Source of the DNA: Caballeronia sp. INDeC2
Lineage (GTDB): Bacteria; Pseudomonadota; Gammaproteobacteria; Burkholderiales; Burkholderiaceae
DNA length: 64,000 nucleotides
Assembly (NCBI RefSeq): GCF_023631325.1
Contig: NZ_JALQDG010000013.1
Location: 1 to 64,000 of the forward strand
Direction: 5' to 3'
Notes under the pieces: generated by a model
The model's database searches: none
What the model was told of the DNA's origin: nothing
What the model saw: the letters and a program-made list of their open reading frames with translations, nothing else
Program-made: the position numbers and the translations under genes
In this document: in pieces, positions 50,031 through 60,681 of the stretch
Layout: every line of letters begins with the position of its first letter
Numbering within the stretch: position 1 is the stretch's first letter

Positions 50031-50053
50031 TATGTGATCGTCACGCTCACATA
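50031..50053. promoter_or_regulatory. Probable operator of the sugar operon
   Basis: TATGTGA and TCACATA separated by 9 bp, directly upstream of the -35 box; imperfect symmetry continues outward (ATTCAA / ATGGGAAT). Position just upstream of -35 suits either an IclR-type regulator or an activator such as CRP-like protein (TGTGA-N-TCACA halves), so the binder is uncertain. Confidence 0.5.
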
Positions 50054-50090
50054 ATGGGAATTAACCTGACAGACGACAGCGATTTGAAAG

Positions 50091-50118
50091 CAAAAAAGCC
50101 CTGATTAATCAGGGCTTT
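50091..50118 (-). terminator. Terminator after mtgA
   Basis: AAAGCCCTGATTAATCAGGGCTTT palindrome split over 50095-50118; on the minus strand it continues into a run of six T. 28 nt after the mtgA stop. Confidence 0.85.
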
Positions 50119-50145
50119 ACGTTGTTTAGGCTGGCAAGCTAAATT

Positions 50146-50895
50146 TCACTGCGGCAGCTCCGCCGCACCCATCCGCCGCGCGATCACGCGGGAACGCTGC
50201 GACAGATACGGCGCATTGCGATGGTCGTCGAAATACTTCGGCCGCGGCAGCATCACGGCGAGCCGCGCGCTCTGCCCGACCGTCAGATTCGCCGCCGATG
50301 TCTTGTAGTAATACTGCGCCGCCGCCTGCGCGCCATACACGCCGTTGCCCCACTCGACCGAATTCAGATAGATCTCGAAGATGCGCTCCTTATCCATCCA
50401 GAATTCGAGCATCCACGTGATGGCGAGCTCCTGCGCCTTGCGGACATAACTCTTCTCGCGCGACAGAAAGAGATTGCGCGCGAGCTGCTGCGAAATGGTC
50501 GAACCGCCCGCGACAATTTTCCCGCGCGCCTTGTTCTTCTCCCACGCCTGAAGAATGGCGTCGGTTTCGTAGCCGTTGTTGTTGACGAAGTTGGCATCTT
50601 CCGACGCGATAATCGCGCGCTTGAGGTTGCGCGAAATCTGGTCGTACGGCACCCACGTGCGCTGCAGCGACACGCCGGGATGCGTCTTCGCGAGCGTCCA
50701 TGCATCGGCGCGCATGAAGGCCGTCGGGCCGGGATTCACAACCGTCCAGATGCCGATCTGCGCGAAGAAGTAGAGTTGCGTCGCGATGAAGGCGATGCCG
50801 AGCACCGATACGCCGTACAGGATCCATCGCGCCGGGCCGAGCCGCACCGCTTTGTGCACGCGTGGCGCGCGAGTCCCGGGCGGCGCGGTGGTCAT
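50146..50895 (-). CDS. mtgA: Monofunctional biosynthetic peptidoglycan transglycosylase
   Basis: 249 aa from ATG at 50895, one base overlap with the aroE stop (TGATG). One N-terminal membrane helix (about 22-45), then a GT51 domain: [15 protein letters not shown] (catalytic Glu), [43 protein letters not shown]. Polymerises lipid II glycan strands in the periplasm. Last gene of the mpl-yqiA-rnb-aroE-mtgA string. Confidence 0.95.
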   Translation of the reverse strand: MTTAPPGTRAPRVHKAVRLGPARWILYGVSVLGIAFIATQLYFFAQIGIWTVVNPGPTAFMRADAWTLAKTHPGVSLQRTWVPYDQISRNLKRAIIASEDANFVNNNGYETDAILQAWEKNKARGKIVAGGSTISQQLARNLFLSREKSYVRKAQELAITWMLEFWMDKERIFEIYLNSVEWGNGVYGAQAAAQYYYKTSAANLTVGQSARLAVMLPRPKYFDDHRNAPYLSQRSRVIARRMGAAELPQ

Positions 50896-51737
50896 CAGGC
50901 TTTCGCAGCGAGCGTCTGGCGCAGTTCGCGCAGCACCGCGCCGCCGTCCGGGCGCACGCCGCGCCAGATGAAGAACGATTCCGCGGCCTGCTCGACCAGC
51001 ATGCCGAGGCCGTCCGACGCGCGCGCGCCGAGCGTCGAGGCGTGCTGCATGAAGACGGTCGGTTGCGCGCCGTACATCATGTCGTAGGCGAGCGTGCCCG
51101 CGCCGAATGCGCTGTCGTCGCAATCGGGCAAGGCGGCGTCGAGACTGCCCGCGGTCGCGTTGACGATCACGTGGTAGCGGCCCGTTTCCGCGCTGCCGGC
51201 GCCGCCGCCCGAGAAGCGTACGCCGCAGTCGGCCGCGTTGCGCGCGAACTGGTCGACGAGCTGATGAGCCCTCGCCGCCGTGCGATTGACGATGGTGAGC
51301 GCCGCCGGCGCGCGATCGAAGATCGGCAACACGACGCCGCGCGCCGCGCCGCCCGCGCCGAGCAGCAGAATGCGCGCGCCCTTCAAGCTCACACCGAGAT
51401 TCGCTTCGATGTCGCGCACGAGGCCGACGCCGTCGGTGTTGTCGCCGCGCACGCCGTCGGGACCGAAGGCGAGTGTGTTGACCGCGCCCGCCGCCGCCGC
51501 GCGCGGCGACAGCGAATCCGCGAGCGCGTGCGCTTCGAGCTTGAACGGCACCGTGACGTTCATGCCGCGCCCGCCCGACGCGATGAAGTTCTTCACCTCA
51601 CGCTCGAAGCCATCGAGCGGTCCGAGAATGCGCCCGTATTCGATCGGCTCGCCAGTCTGCTCGGCAAACTTCGCGTGAATCCACGGCGATTTGCTGTGCT
51701 CGACCGGATTGCCGATCACCGCGTATCGATCTTTCAT
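50895..51737 (-). CDS. aroE: Shikimate dehydrogenase
   Basis: 280 aa. NADP-dependent step of the shikimate pathway. [12 protein letters not shown] and [15 protein letters not shown] (shikimate-binding, catalytic Lys), [10 protein letters not shown], and the cofactor motif [11 protein letters not shown]. Start ATG overlaps the preceding RNase stop (ATGA, 51734-51737). Confidence 0.95.
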   Translation of the reverse strand: MKDRYAVIGNPVEHSKSPWIHAKFAEQTGEPIEYGRILGPLDGFEREVKNFIASGGRGMNVTVPFKLEAHALADSLSPRAAAAGAVNTLAFGPDGVRGDNTDGVGLVRDIEANLGVSLKGARILLLGAGGAARGVVLPIFDRAPAALTIVNRTAARAHQLVDQFARNAADCGVRFSGGGAGSAETGRYHVIVNATAGSLDAALPDCDDSAFGAGTLAYDMMYGAQPTVFMQHASTLGARASDGLGMLVEQAAESFFIWRGVRPDGGAVLRELRQTLAAKA

Positions 51738-53788
51738 GGCGTCGGCTCCTGCGCGTTGTCCGGCGCTTCCGGTTGTGGCTGTTCCGCCGAGGCTTCGGCC
51801 TGCGCTTCCGCCTCGCTCTCTGCGGACAGATCGTCGGTCTCGATGATCTCCTCCTCGGCTTCGTCTTCCTCGGCCGGCGCGCTCGCGGACGGCGCATCGA
51901 TGACGTGCAGCAGACGGCAGGACGCCTCGACGGTCAATTCATCGATCGACACGACTTCCAGCATCACACGCGTGCCGCGCGCATGCACGCCGAGACCCGG
52001 CACGTGCAGGATCAGCGGGATTTCTTCCAGCCGCACGAGATCGTCCTTGATGACGGACGCCGGAACATGCTTCCTGTTCTCCTGCTTCAGCCAGCGCAGA
52101 CACCAGAAATACTCCATGCGGCGCTGATGATCGGCATACGCGGTGTACGTGTCGTCGAAACCCTGCACGACGGCGAAGAGATCCGCGTCCTTCGGCTTGA
52201 ACGGCGCGGCGAGCTTGGCCGTCACGCCATGCTGGACGCACGCGAGCAGTTGCCATTGATTGACGAGATCGACGTAGCGGCGCAGCGGCGACGTGCTCCA
52301 CGCGTATTGCGCGACGCCCAGCCCTTCGTGCGGCGCGGGCGTCGTCTGCATGCGCGTGCGCTTCGGTCCGGGACCGCCGAAGCCGCGCTGCGAGCGATAA
52401 ATGCCCGGCACGCCGTGGTCGTCGAGGAACGCGCCCCACGACGAATTCGCGAGAATCGCGAGTTCCGCGACGATCAGATCGAGCGGCGAACCGCGACGGC
52501 GCGGCGTGATCGTGATGTGCTCGCCATCGACATAAAAGTTGAAGTCGTTGTTGCGCTGCACTTCGCGCTTGAGACCATACGACGCGCGCGCCTGCTGACG
52601 CTTTTCGAAGAGCGCCTGCGCGAGCGGCCACAGCACCGCGATGTCGTCTTTGTGCGCGTAATCGCCGGTGCCGGCGGCGAGGCTTTCCTCGGTGACGAAC
52701 GCGTCGAGATGGTTGTGGCGCAGGTTGCTCTTCACGAACACGCGCTCGGCGCGCGTTTCCGTCGCGACGATGTCCTGCGTTTCGCGATTCACGATGATGT
52801 ACAGCGACAGCGCCGGGCGCAGCCCGCCTTCGCCGAGGGTGAACACGTCGACGACGTTGTCCGGCAGCATCGTGATCTTGTCGCCGGGCATGTAGACCGT
52901 CGAGAGACGCCCGCGCGCGATCGCATCGATCATGTCGCCGCGCGCGATGCCGAGCGCCGGCGCCGCGATGTGAATGCCCACGCGCACACGGCCATCGGAG
53001 AGATGCTGGACGGAGAAGGCGTCGTCGATTTCGGTCGTGGTGACGTCGTCGATGGAGAAGGCTTCGACATCCGCCTCGGGCAAGTCTTGGGGCAACGGCC
53101 CCGGTTGCACCGACGGAAAGCCGGTGCCATGCGGAAAGTACTCCGACAGGAAGCGCGCTTCATGCAACGCGCGCGGCGACGCGATGCCGCCGCATTCGAG
53201 CATCAGCCGCGCCTGCGAAATGCCGCGCGCGGCCGCCGCCGCTTCGAGCGCCTTGTACTCGATGGAATTCTTGTCCGGTTTGGTGAGCAGGCCGAGCGCC
53301 TTGTCCTTCAGCGCGTCGGGCAGCTTGCCCGCCTTCAAATCGTCTTCGTAGCTTTGTTGCACGAGCGCCTGCTGACGCTTGCGCTCCAGCGACGCGAGCG
53401 CCATCTGCAATTGCTCCTGCGGCGCGCGCTGATACTGGCCGCGCCCCTTGCGCCGGAAATAGACCGGCGCGCCGTGCATGCGCAGGACGAGCGCCGCGCG
53501 TTCCGTGGGACCGAATTTGTCGCCGAAGTAATCCGCTCCGAGCGCGGCGAACGGAAATTCGTCGTCGGGCGCGCATTCCCACAGAAAGTCGAGATCGATC
53601 TCCTGCGCGATGGCGTCGGCTTCCTGCATCAGGTCGCCGGCGGCGGGTTTGTCGAATTCGATCAGCACGTCTTTCGCGCGCACCTTGGCGCGCCGCCCGC
53701 CCGGTAGCTCGACCTGGAACGCGTCGCCCTGTTTGGACAACACCGATCCGGCCTTAAAACTACCCGATTCCTCGAAGAAAACGTTCAC
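51734..53788 (-). CDS. RNase II-family exoribonuclease (RNB domain)
   Basis: 684 aa. 3'-5' exoribonuclease. The RNB core spans about 225-520 with DDVTTTEIDDAFSV (catalytic Asp cluster), HIAAPALGIARGD, MPGDKITMLPDNV and the C-terminal WSTSPLRRYVDLVNQW. The N-terminal part is not the usual pair of cold-shock domains, and the C-terminal 60 residues are strongly acidic (EEDEAEEEIIETDD). Shorter than RNase R; probably the betaproteobacterial RNase II/VacB form. Confidence 0.88.
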   Translation of the reverse strand: MNVFFEESGSFKAGSVLSKQGDAFQVELPGGRRAKVRAKDVLIEFDKPAAGDLMQEADAIAQEIDLDFLWECAPDDEFPFAALGADYFGDKFGPTERAALVLRMHGAPVYFRRKGRGQYQRAPQEQLQMALASLERKRQQALVQQSYEDDLKAGKLPDALKDKALGLLTKPDKNSIEYKALEAAAAARGISQARLMLECGGIASPRALHEARFLSEYFPHGTGFPSVQPGPLPQDLPEADVEAFSIDDVTTTEIDDAFSVQHLSDGRVRVGIHIAAPALGIARGDMIDAIARGRLSTVYMPGDKITMLPDNVVDVFTLGEGGLRPALSLYIIVNRETQDIVATETRAERVFVKSNLRHNHLDAFVTEESLAAGTGDYAHKDDIAVLWPLAQALFEKRQQARASYGLKREVQRNNDFNFYVDGEHITITPRRRGSPLDLIVAELAILANSSWGAFLDDHGVPGIYRSQRGFGGPGPKRTRMQTTPAPHEGLGVAQYAWSTSPLRRYVDLVNQWQLLACVQHGVTAKLAAPFKPKDADLFAVVQGFDDTYTAYADHQRRMEYFWCLRWLKQENRKHVPASVIKDDLVRLEEIPLILHVPGLGVHARGTRVMLEVVSIDELTVEASCRLLHVIDAPSASAPAEEDEAEEEIIETDDLSAESEAEAQAEASAEQPQPEAPDNAQEPTP

Positions 53789-53860
53789 TCAATACTCTCG
53801 TAAAACGGTGGACCGGGCCGCGTGATTTGCGCCGGTGGTTGAATTAGTGTGACGCCACGC

Positions 53861-54460
53861 TCACGCCGCCGCCGGCGCGACGAGCGGTGGCGGCGCCTGA
53901 TCGCAAAACGCGATGACATCGGCGAGATAGGCCGGAAAGTCGCTGATCGCGTGATCGCCGCCCTGAATCAGCGTGGTGTGCACGCCGGGATAGTGGTCGA
54001 GCATCGTGCGGTAGTCGAGCACTTCGTCGCCCGTCGCCGCGATCAGATAGTAGCGCTCGGGCCGCGTGATCGAGTCGATCGCGAGCGCGCGCAGTTCATC
54101 CAGATGGCGCGGCAACACGGTGATGCTGCCGTCGCCGTGCCACAACGGCTGTTCGCCGAGATAGCGGCTCAGATCGCGATCGGGCATCACGGCGGGATTG
54201 AGCAGCACGGCGCGCCAGCCGCGCTTTTCCGCGAGATACGTCGCGTAATAGCCGCCGAGCGAGCTGCCGACGACGGTCACATCGGTCTCTTGCTCGCCCG
54301 CGACGAGCGATTCCGCCAGCGCGACGGCCTCGAACGGCGATACCGGCAGCGTCGGGCACTGCCATTCGCCGAGCCGCCCGAGTTCCGCGAGACGCGCGTG
54401 CATCACGCGCGCCTTGAACGATTGGGGAGACGAGCGAAAGCCGTGCAGATAGAGAATCAC
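53861..54460 (-). CDS. yqiA: YqiA-like alpha/beta-hydrolase (esterase)
   Basis: 199 aa from GTG at 54460, overlapping the mpl stop (GTGA) with AGGAGG about 6 nt upstream. ILYLHGFRSSPQSFKA gives the oxyanion strand; nucleophile Ser in VVGSSLGGYYATYLAE; Asp in ATGDEVLDYR; His in GGDHAISDF. Short YqiA/UPF0227 class of esterases; natural substrate unknown. 72 nt before the RNase gene. Confidence 0.88.
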   Translation of the reverse strand: MILYLHGFRSSPQSFKARVMHARLAELGRLGEWQCPTLPVSPFEAVALAESLVAGEQETDVTVVGSSLGGYYATYLAEKRGWRAVLLNPAVMPDRDLSRYLGEQPLWHGDGSITVLPRHLDELRALAIDSITRPERYYLIAATGDEVLDYRTMLDHYPGVHTTLIQGGDHAISDFPAYLADVIAFCDQAPPPLVAPAAA

Positions 54461-55851
54461 GAATGTCCTCCTGCGCCACGCGCCGAAAGCGCGTCGAGCA
54501 GTTTCTGATGGACGCCGCCGAAGCCGCCGTTGCTCATCACGAGCACGTGGTCGCCGGGGCGCGCGGCGGCCGTGACCGCCTTCACCAGAGGTTCGATTTC
54601 GTTGAATGCCCGCGCCTTGTCGCCGAGCGGGGACAGCGCCTCGGCGAGATCCCAGCCGAGCTTGTCGCGGCCTTCGCGCGCGCCGTAGCCGAATACCAGA
54701 TCCGCGCTCGCGAGACTCGCGGGCAATTGCGACTTCATCGTGCCGAGCTTCATCGTGTTGGAGCGCGGCTCCAGCACGGCGAGGATGCGCGCATCGCCGA
54801 TTCGCGTCCTCAATCCGGCGACGGTGGTGTCGATGGCCGTCGGATGATGCGCGAAGTCGTCGTAGACGGTGACGCCGTCCACGCTGCCCTTCACTTCCAT
54901 GCGGCGCTTCACGTTGCGGAAGCTCGAAAGCGCCTTGACCGACTGCGCCGCCGGCACGCCGACCGAGCGCGCCGCCGCGATCGCCGCGAGCGCATTCAGG
55001 CGGTTGTGCTCGCCTTGCACCTGCCAGTCGACGACGCCCTGACGCTCGCCCTCCCAATACACGGCGAAACGCTCGTCGACGGTCGCGCCCTGCTCGGCGG
55101 GCAGCGCCTGCCAGCCGCCGTCGACGCCGAAGCGCTCGACGCCCGACCAGCAGCCGCGCGTGAGCACGCGCTCGAGCGCGGCTTCGCGGCCGTTCGTGAC
55201 GATGCGCCCGACGCCCGGCACCGTGCGAACCAGGTGATGGAATTGCGTTTCGATGGCGGCGAGATCGGGGAAGATATCGGCGTGATCGAATTCGAGATTG
55301 TTGAGCACCGCCGTGCGCGGGCGATAGTGGACGAACTTCGAGCGCTTGTCGAAGAACGCGGTGTCGTATTCGTCGGCTTCGATGACGAAGAAGCTCGAAT
55401 CGGTCAAACGCGCCGAGATGCCGAAGTTGAGCGGCACGCCGCCGATCAGAAAGCCGGGGTTCATACCCGCGTCTTCGAGCAGCCACGCCAGCATGGAGCT
55501 CGTCGTAGTCTTGCCGTGCGTACCCGCGACGGCCAGCACCCATTTCCCGTTCAGCACGTGCTCGCCGAGCCATTGCGGACCGGACGTGTACGGCAGGCCG
55601 CGATCAAGGATGGCCTCCATCAGCGGATTGCCGCGCGTCACCACATTGCCGATGACGAACAGATCCGGTTCGAGCGCGAGCTGTTCGACGCCGTAACCTT
55701 CGATCAACTCGATGCCCTGCGCTTCGAGCTGCGTGCTCATCGGCGGGTAGACGCCCGCGTCGCAGCCAGTGACCTTGTGGCCCGCCTCGCGCGCCAGAAC
55801 CGCGAGTCCGCCCATGAAGGTGCCGCAGATGCCGAGGATGTGGATGTGCAT
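54457..55851 (-). CDS. mpl: UDP-N-acetylmuramate:L-Ala-gamma-D-Glu-meso-DAP ligase
   Basis: 464 aa from ATG at 55851 (MHIHILGICGTFMGG). Recycles murein tripeptide by joining it to UDP-MurNAc. The Mur-ligase ATP motif AVAGTHGKTTTSSMLAW (about 110-126), ESDEYDTAFFDKRSKF-type loop and DDFAHHPTAI are present; the N-terminal GICGTFMGGLA is diagnostic of Mpl over MurC. First of a five-gene minus-strand run. Confidence 0.95.
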   Translation of the reverse strand: MHIHILGICGTFMGGLAVLAREAGHKVTGCDAGVYPPMSTQLEAQGIELIEGYGVEQLALEPDLFVIGNVVTRGNPLMEAILDRGLPYTSGPQWLGEHVLNGKWVLAVAGTHGKTTTSSMLAWLLEDAGMNPGFLIGGVPLNFGISARLTDSSFFVIEADEYDTAFFDKRSKFVHYRPRTAVLNNLEFDHADIFPDLAAIETQFHHLVRTVPGVGRIVTNGREAALERVLTRGCWSGVERFGVDGGWQALPAEQGATVDERFAVYWEGERQGVVDWQVQGEHNRLNALAAIAAARSVGVPAAQSVKALSSFRNVKRRMEVKGSVDGVTVYDDFAHHPTAIDTTVAGLRTRIGDARILAVLEPRSNTMKLGTMKSQLPASLASADLVFGYGAREGRDKLGWDLAEALSPLGDKARAFNEIEPLVKAVTAAARPGDHVLVMSNGGFGGVHQKLLDALSARGAGGHS

Positions 55852-56051
55852 AAACCGTGTCGCGCCGCGCGGGCGATTGAGATGCAAAACAGGAACGGCG
55901 CCGTACGTGCGAAAGTGGGGGCAAACCCGTGCAGAAAGGCGCCTGAAGGCGCATATTGTAACCGAGCACGCCAGGCGCTCTTTCGCCGGCGCGAGCGTGC
56001 CGCACGCAGTCCGCGAAAGGGCCGTTCGACCTTATCTAGTATCATTCCGGC

Positions 56052-56699
56052 ATGGTTCGCAAATCACATTTCGATCCGCAGCGCGTGCGCGAGGAAATCG
56101 CGATTGCCGCCGCGAGAATGATCGCCGAAGATGGGCTCGACTACTCCACCGCCAAGCGCAAGGCCGCGCGGCAGGTCGTCGGCGAGGCGAAGATCGGCGG
56201 CGAGTTTTTGCCCGATAACGATCAAATCGAAGAAGAAATCCGCGAGTATCAGGCGATTTTCCAGAGCGACAGCCAGCCGCTCGTCTTGCGGCGCATGCGC
56301 GAAGTCGCGCTCGAATGGATGGAGCGCCTGAAGCCCTTCGATCCGTACTTGACGGGCGCGGTGCTCAACGGCACGGCGGGCGAGCATTCCGACGTCCATC
56401 TGCAATGCTTCTGCGACAATCCGAAGGAAGTCGCGATCTATCTGCTGAACGCGAACGTGCAGTACGACGTGTCGGAGACGCGGCACTTCGCCGGCCGCGG
56501 TTATGTCGAGACGCTGAGTTTTCTGCATCGGGTGCGCAATGAAGAGCCGATCGGCGTGCATATCGCGCTCTACGGCGCCGATGATCTGCGCGGCGCCGTT
56601 CGCGCCGACGGTCGCGGACGCCTCGCCCGCGCCAACGCGGCGGCCGTACGCACGCTGCTCGATCATCCCGATGTCCCGCCGCTGGAAATCGGCGGCTGA
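56052..56699 (+). CDS. Conserved protein of unknown function (nucleotidyltransferase-like middle)
   Basis: 215 aa, divergent from mpl. I know it as a conserved neighbour in Burkholderiaceae but not its role. The first 50 residues (VREEIAIAAARMIAEDGLDYSTAKRKAARQV) look like a helical DNA- or RNA-binding bundle. The middle, LTGAVLNGTAGEHSDVHLQCF (about 100-120), has the spacing of the G-x-S-D-h-D/H strand of small nucleotidyltransferases, though the key Asp pattern is incomplete. No signal or membrane segment. Some annotations call such proteins a Mur ligase; nothing here supports that. Confidence 0.75.
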   Translation: MVRKSHFDPQRVREEIAIAAARMIAEDGLDYSTAKRKAARQVVGEAKIGGEFLPDNDQIEEEIREYQAIFQSDSQPLVLRRMREVALEWMERLKPFDPYLTGAVLNGTAGEHSDVHLQCFCDNPKEVAIYLLNANVQYDVSETRHFAGRGYVETLSFLHRVRNEEPIGVHIALYGADDLRGAVRADGRGRLARANAAAVRTLLDHPDVPPLEIGG

Positions 56700-56717
56700 A
56701 CTTTCTTCTGGACGCTC

Positions 56718-57257
56718 ATGAAAAGCACACGCATTTTGGCGGCCCTCGTGGTCGCGGTCGCCGCGACGGTCGGCGGCTTTTACGCGGGTCACATGTTCAC
56801 CGGCGGCGATACCGTCGCCGCGACCCAGTCGGGCGGGAACGCTGTCGACCAACTCTGGAAAGCGACGCCGCCGGGCGCGTCAGGCACGTCCGCGCCGCTC
56901 GCCTCGTTCAAGGGCCAGCCGGTCGTCGTCAATTTCTGGGCGTCGTGGTGCGGGCCGTGCGTCAAGGAAATGCCGACGCTCTCCGCCATGCAGCGCGAAT
57001 ACGAGAAGAAAGGCATCAAGTTCATCGGACTTGGCGTAGATAGCGAGAAAAATGTCAACGACTTCCTGAGAAAGGTGCCCGTCGCCTATCCGGTCTATGT
57101 CACAGGCTTTGGCGGCGCGGATCTTGCGCGCAGCTTCGGCAATAACGCGGGTGGCTTGCCGTTCACCGTGGTCATCGATTCCAAAGGACAGATCCGCTCG
57201 ACAAAATTGGGAGAAGTCGATGCCGCGGAGTTGAGACGCACGCTCGACAGCCTGTAA
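56718..57257 (+). CDS. TlpA-family thiol:disulfide oxidoreductase
   Basis: 179 aa. An N-terminal membrane anchor or signal (about 5-26), then a thioredoxin fold with the active site FWASWCGPCVKEMP (Cys78, Cys81) and cis-Pro loop GLPFTVVID. Reduces periplasmic disulfides, for example in cytochrome c maturation. It starts 18 nt after the unknown gene and may share its transcript. Confidence 0.9.
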   Translation: MKSTRILAALVVAVAATVGGFYAGHMFTGGDTVAATQSGGNAVDQLWKATPPGASGTSAPLASFKGQPVVVNFWASWCGPCVKEMPTLSAMQREYEKKGIKFIGLGVDSEKNVNDFLRKVPVAYPVYVTGFGGADLARSFGNNAGGLPFTVVIDSKGQIRSTKLGEVDAAELRRTLDSL

Positions 57258-57710
57258 AAATTCGCCGCCTGTAAGCAGTGGCTTGTGCTAAGTAAGACGC
57301 GACTTAGGGTACAGTACGCCGATCTTGCGGGAAATTCGTTCTGTCGCGCGGTATCAGGCGGTAATTTGTCCCGTGGTTTCGGGACGCGGCGAACGGTAAA
57401 ACTAGACAAAATTCTCTAAACGGCGCTAAAGTGCGCCGAATTCCGCATAACCCGAAGCGACTATGACTACTCTGCCGGTGCCGTTCGGGCGCGCGCTTCA
57501 AAGCGACCACGCCGATACGTTCGACATGAACGCTCTCGGGGTGCCGACCGATTCCGCCGTCGGCGCATACACGGGCGCGGGAGCGCGCGATGTGCGTATG
57601 CGCACCGGCCTGCTGTCCGCGCCGACTCGGGGCTGAGCAGTCAGAACACCCACAAATCAAGTCAAGCACCGGGCGATCCCGGTCTCCAAGTATTGAAAGG
57701 GGATTTTTCG
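57258..57710. promoter_or_regulatory. Control region between the TlpA gene and accB
   Basis: 453 bp. It contains an inverted repeat GTCCCG-N6-CGGGAC (57368-57385) and a weak plus-strand promoter-like pair TAGACA / TAAAGT with 18-bp spacing (about 57403-57432), followed by a 57-codon reading frame (57463-57636) and the accB ribosome site. In related genomes I recall aroQ in this position; no part of AroQ can be recognised here. Confidence 0.4.
57463..57636 (+). CDS. Small reading frame upstream of accB, possible leader peptide
   Basis: 57 codons, [20 protein letters not shown]... ending LLSAPTRG, with high G/C at third positions. No family recognised and only a weak ribosome site. It lies 74 nt before accB, within the likely accB leader, so it may be a leader peptide, an unrelated small protein or chance. 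Confidence 0.3.
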   Translation: MTTLPVPFGRALQSDHADTFDMNALGVPTDSAVGAYTGAGARDVRMRTGLLSAPTRG

Positions 57711-58196
57711 ATGGACCTTCGTAAACTGAAAACACTGATCGACCTCGTCTCGGAATCCGGCATCTCGGAACTGGAAGTGACGGAAGGCGAAGGCAAGGTT
57801 CGCATCGTCAAGAACGCCGCGCCCGTCTACGTGCAGGCGCCGCAGCAGTACGCGCCGCAAGCCCAGGCGCCCGCCGCGCCGCATTTCCCGGGCGCGGGCG
57901 AAGCAGGCGCGCCGGCCGCAGCGGCCGCAGCGGCCGCGCCGGCTGCCGCCGCACCGCAAGGTCACATCGTGACGTCGCCGATGGTCGGCTCGTTCTACCG
58001 CGCGCCGTCGCCAGGCGCGGACCCGTTCATCCAGGTCGGCGATACGGTGAAGGAAGGTCAGACGCTGTGCATCATCGAAGCGATGAAGCTCTTGAACGAA
58101 ATCGAATCGGACAAGGCTGGCGTCGTGAAGGAAATCCTCGTCGAGAACGGACAGGCAGTCGAATACGGCCAGCCGCTCTTCGTGATCGGCGACTAA
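57711..58196 (+). CDS. accB: Biotin carboxyl carrier protein of acetyl-CoA carboxylase
   Basis: 161 aa from ATG at 57711 with AAAGGGGA about 7 nt upstream. N-terminal domain [20 protein letters not shown], an Ala/Pro/Gln-rich linker (about 42-82, including an alanine run) and the biotinyl domain with EAMKLLNE; biotin goes on Lys126. Works with AccC in the first step of fatty acid synthesis. Confidence 0.96.
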   Translation: MDLRKLKTLIDLVSESGISELEVTEGEGKVRIVKNAAPVYVQAPQQYAPQAQAPAAPHFPGAGEAGAPAAAAAAAAPAAAAPQGHIVTSPMVGSFYRAPSPGADPFIQVGDTVKEGQTLCIIEAMKLLNEIESDKAGVVKEILVENGQAVEYGQPLFVIGD

Positions 58197-58349
58197 AGGC
58201 GCATCGAGCCGTGCGGCGGATGCGGTCTGCATCGCCGTCACCCGGCTTCACCGCGCCGGCGCTTAAGCGACATCGATCCGTCGAGAAGCGCGCCGCCGAT
58301 TGGATCCCTGAGGGCCGCTCGCGCGTGCCCGTTGATGAGCCGACCCACT

Positions 58350-59717
<1,368 letters not shown>

Positions 59718-59728
59718 GAGACACGAGC

Positions 59729-60631
59729 ATGAGCTACCGGGAATTGATCGCCGAGCTGGATCGCGAGCACGCGGAAGCGCTGTCGGACGCGCTGCTTGAA
59801 GTCGGGGCGCTGTCGGTGTCCGTCGAGGATGCCGACGCCGACACGCCCGACGAGCAGCCGCTCTTCGGCGAGCCGGGACTCGTGCCCGAGAAGAGCGCGT
59901 GGAACCGCTCGCGCGTCGTCGCGCTGCTCGCCGAGGACGCCGATCCCGACGTGCTGCTCGCCGCTGCCGCGAACGAGATCGGCCTCGCGGCGGCGCCGTC
60001 GTTCACCGTGCGCGATGTCGAGGAGCAGGATTGGGTGCGTCTCACGCAGGCGCAATTCGATCCGATTGCTATCGGCGAGCGCATCTGGGTGGTGCCCTCG
60101 TGGCACGACGCACCCGATCCGAACGCGCTCGTGCTCGAGCTCGATCCGGGGCTCGCGTTCGGCACCGGCAGCCATCCGACCACGCGGCTGTGCATGGAAT
60201 GGCTGGAGCAGTCCGTGCAGCCGGGGCAATCGCTGCTCGATTACGGCTGCGGCTCGGGCATCCTCGCGATTCTTGCGAAGAAGTGCGGCGCCGATCCGGT
60301 CGTCGGAATCGACATCGATCCTCAGGCGGTCGAGTCCGCACGTCAGAACAGCGAGCGCAATCGCGCGGACGTGACCTACGGTTTGCCCGACGCGTGCCCT
60401 GCCGGCGAGTTCGATATCGTCGTCGCGAACATCCTCTCGAATCCGCTCAAGCTGATGGCATCGATGCTCGCCGCGAAGGTGAAGCCGGGCGGCAAAATCG
60501 CGCTGTCGGGCGTGCTCGCGCGTCAGGCCGACGAAGTCGCGGCGGTCTATGCCAAATGGATCGATATCGGCGTCTGGCGCGAGCACGAAGGCTGGGTATG
60601 CCTCGCGGGAACGCGGCGCGAAAGCCTTTAG
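59729..60631 (+). CDS. prmA: Ribosomal protein L11 methyltransferase
   Basis: 300 aa. An N-terminal L11-recognition domain ([20 protein letters not shown]) and a class I SAM fold: [17 protein letters not shown] (about 169-185), GIDIDPQAV, and the NILSNPL motif of the PrmA family (NPPY-like). 11 nt after accC, so part of the accBC transcript. Confidence 0.95.
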   Translation: MSYRELIAELDREHAEALSDALLEVGALSVSVEDADADTPDEQPLFGEPGLVPEKSAWNRSRVVALLAEDADPDVLLAAAANEIGLAAAPSFTVRDVEEQDWVRLTQAQFDPIAIGERIWVVPSWHDAPDPNALVLELDPGLAFGTGSHPTTRLCMEWLEQSVQPGQSLLDYGCGSGILAILAKKCGADPVVGIDIDPQAVESARQNSERNRADVTYGLPDACPAGEFDIVVANILSNPLKLMASMLAAKVKPGGKIALSGVLARQADEVAAVYAKWIDIGVWREHEGWVCLAGTRRESL

Positions 60632-60681
60632 AATAGCGCCATCTCCCACGACTAGGCCGTCAGGCCAACGGCACTTCTTAT

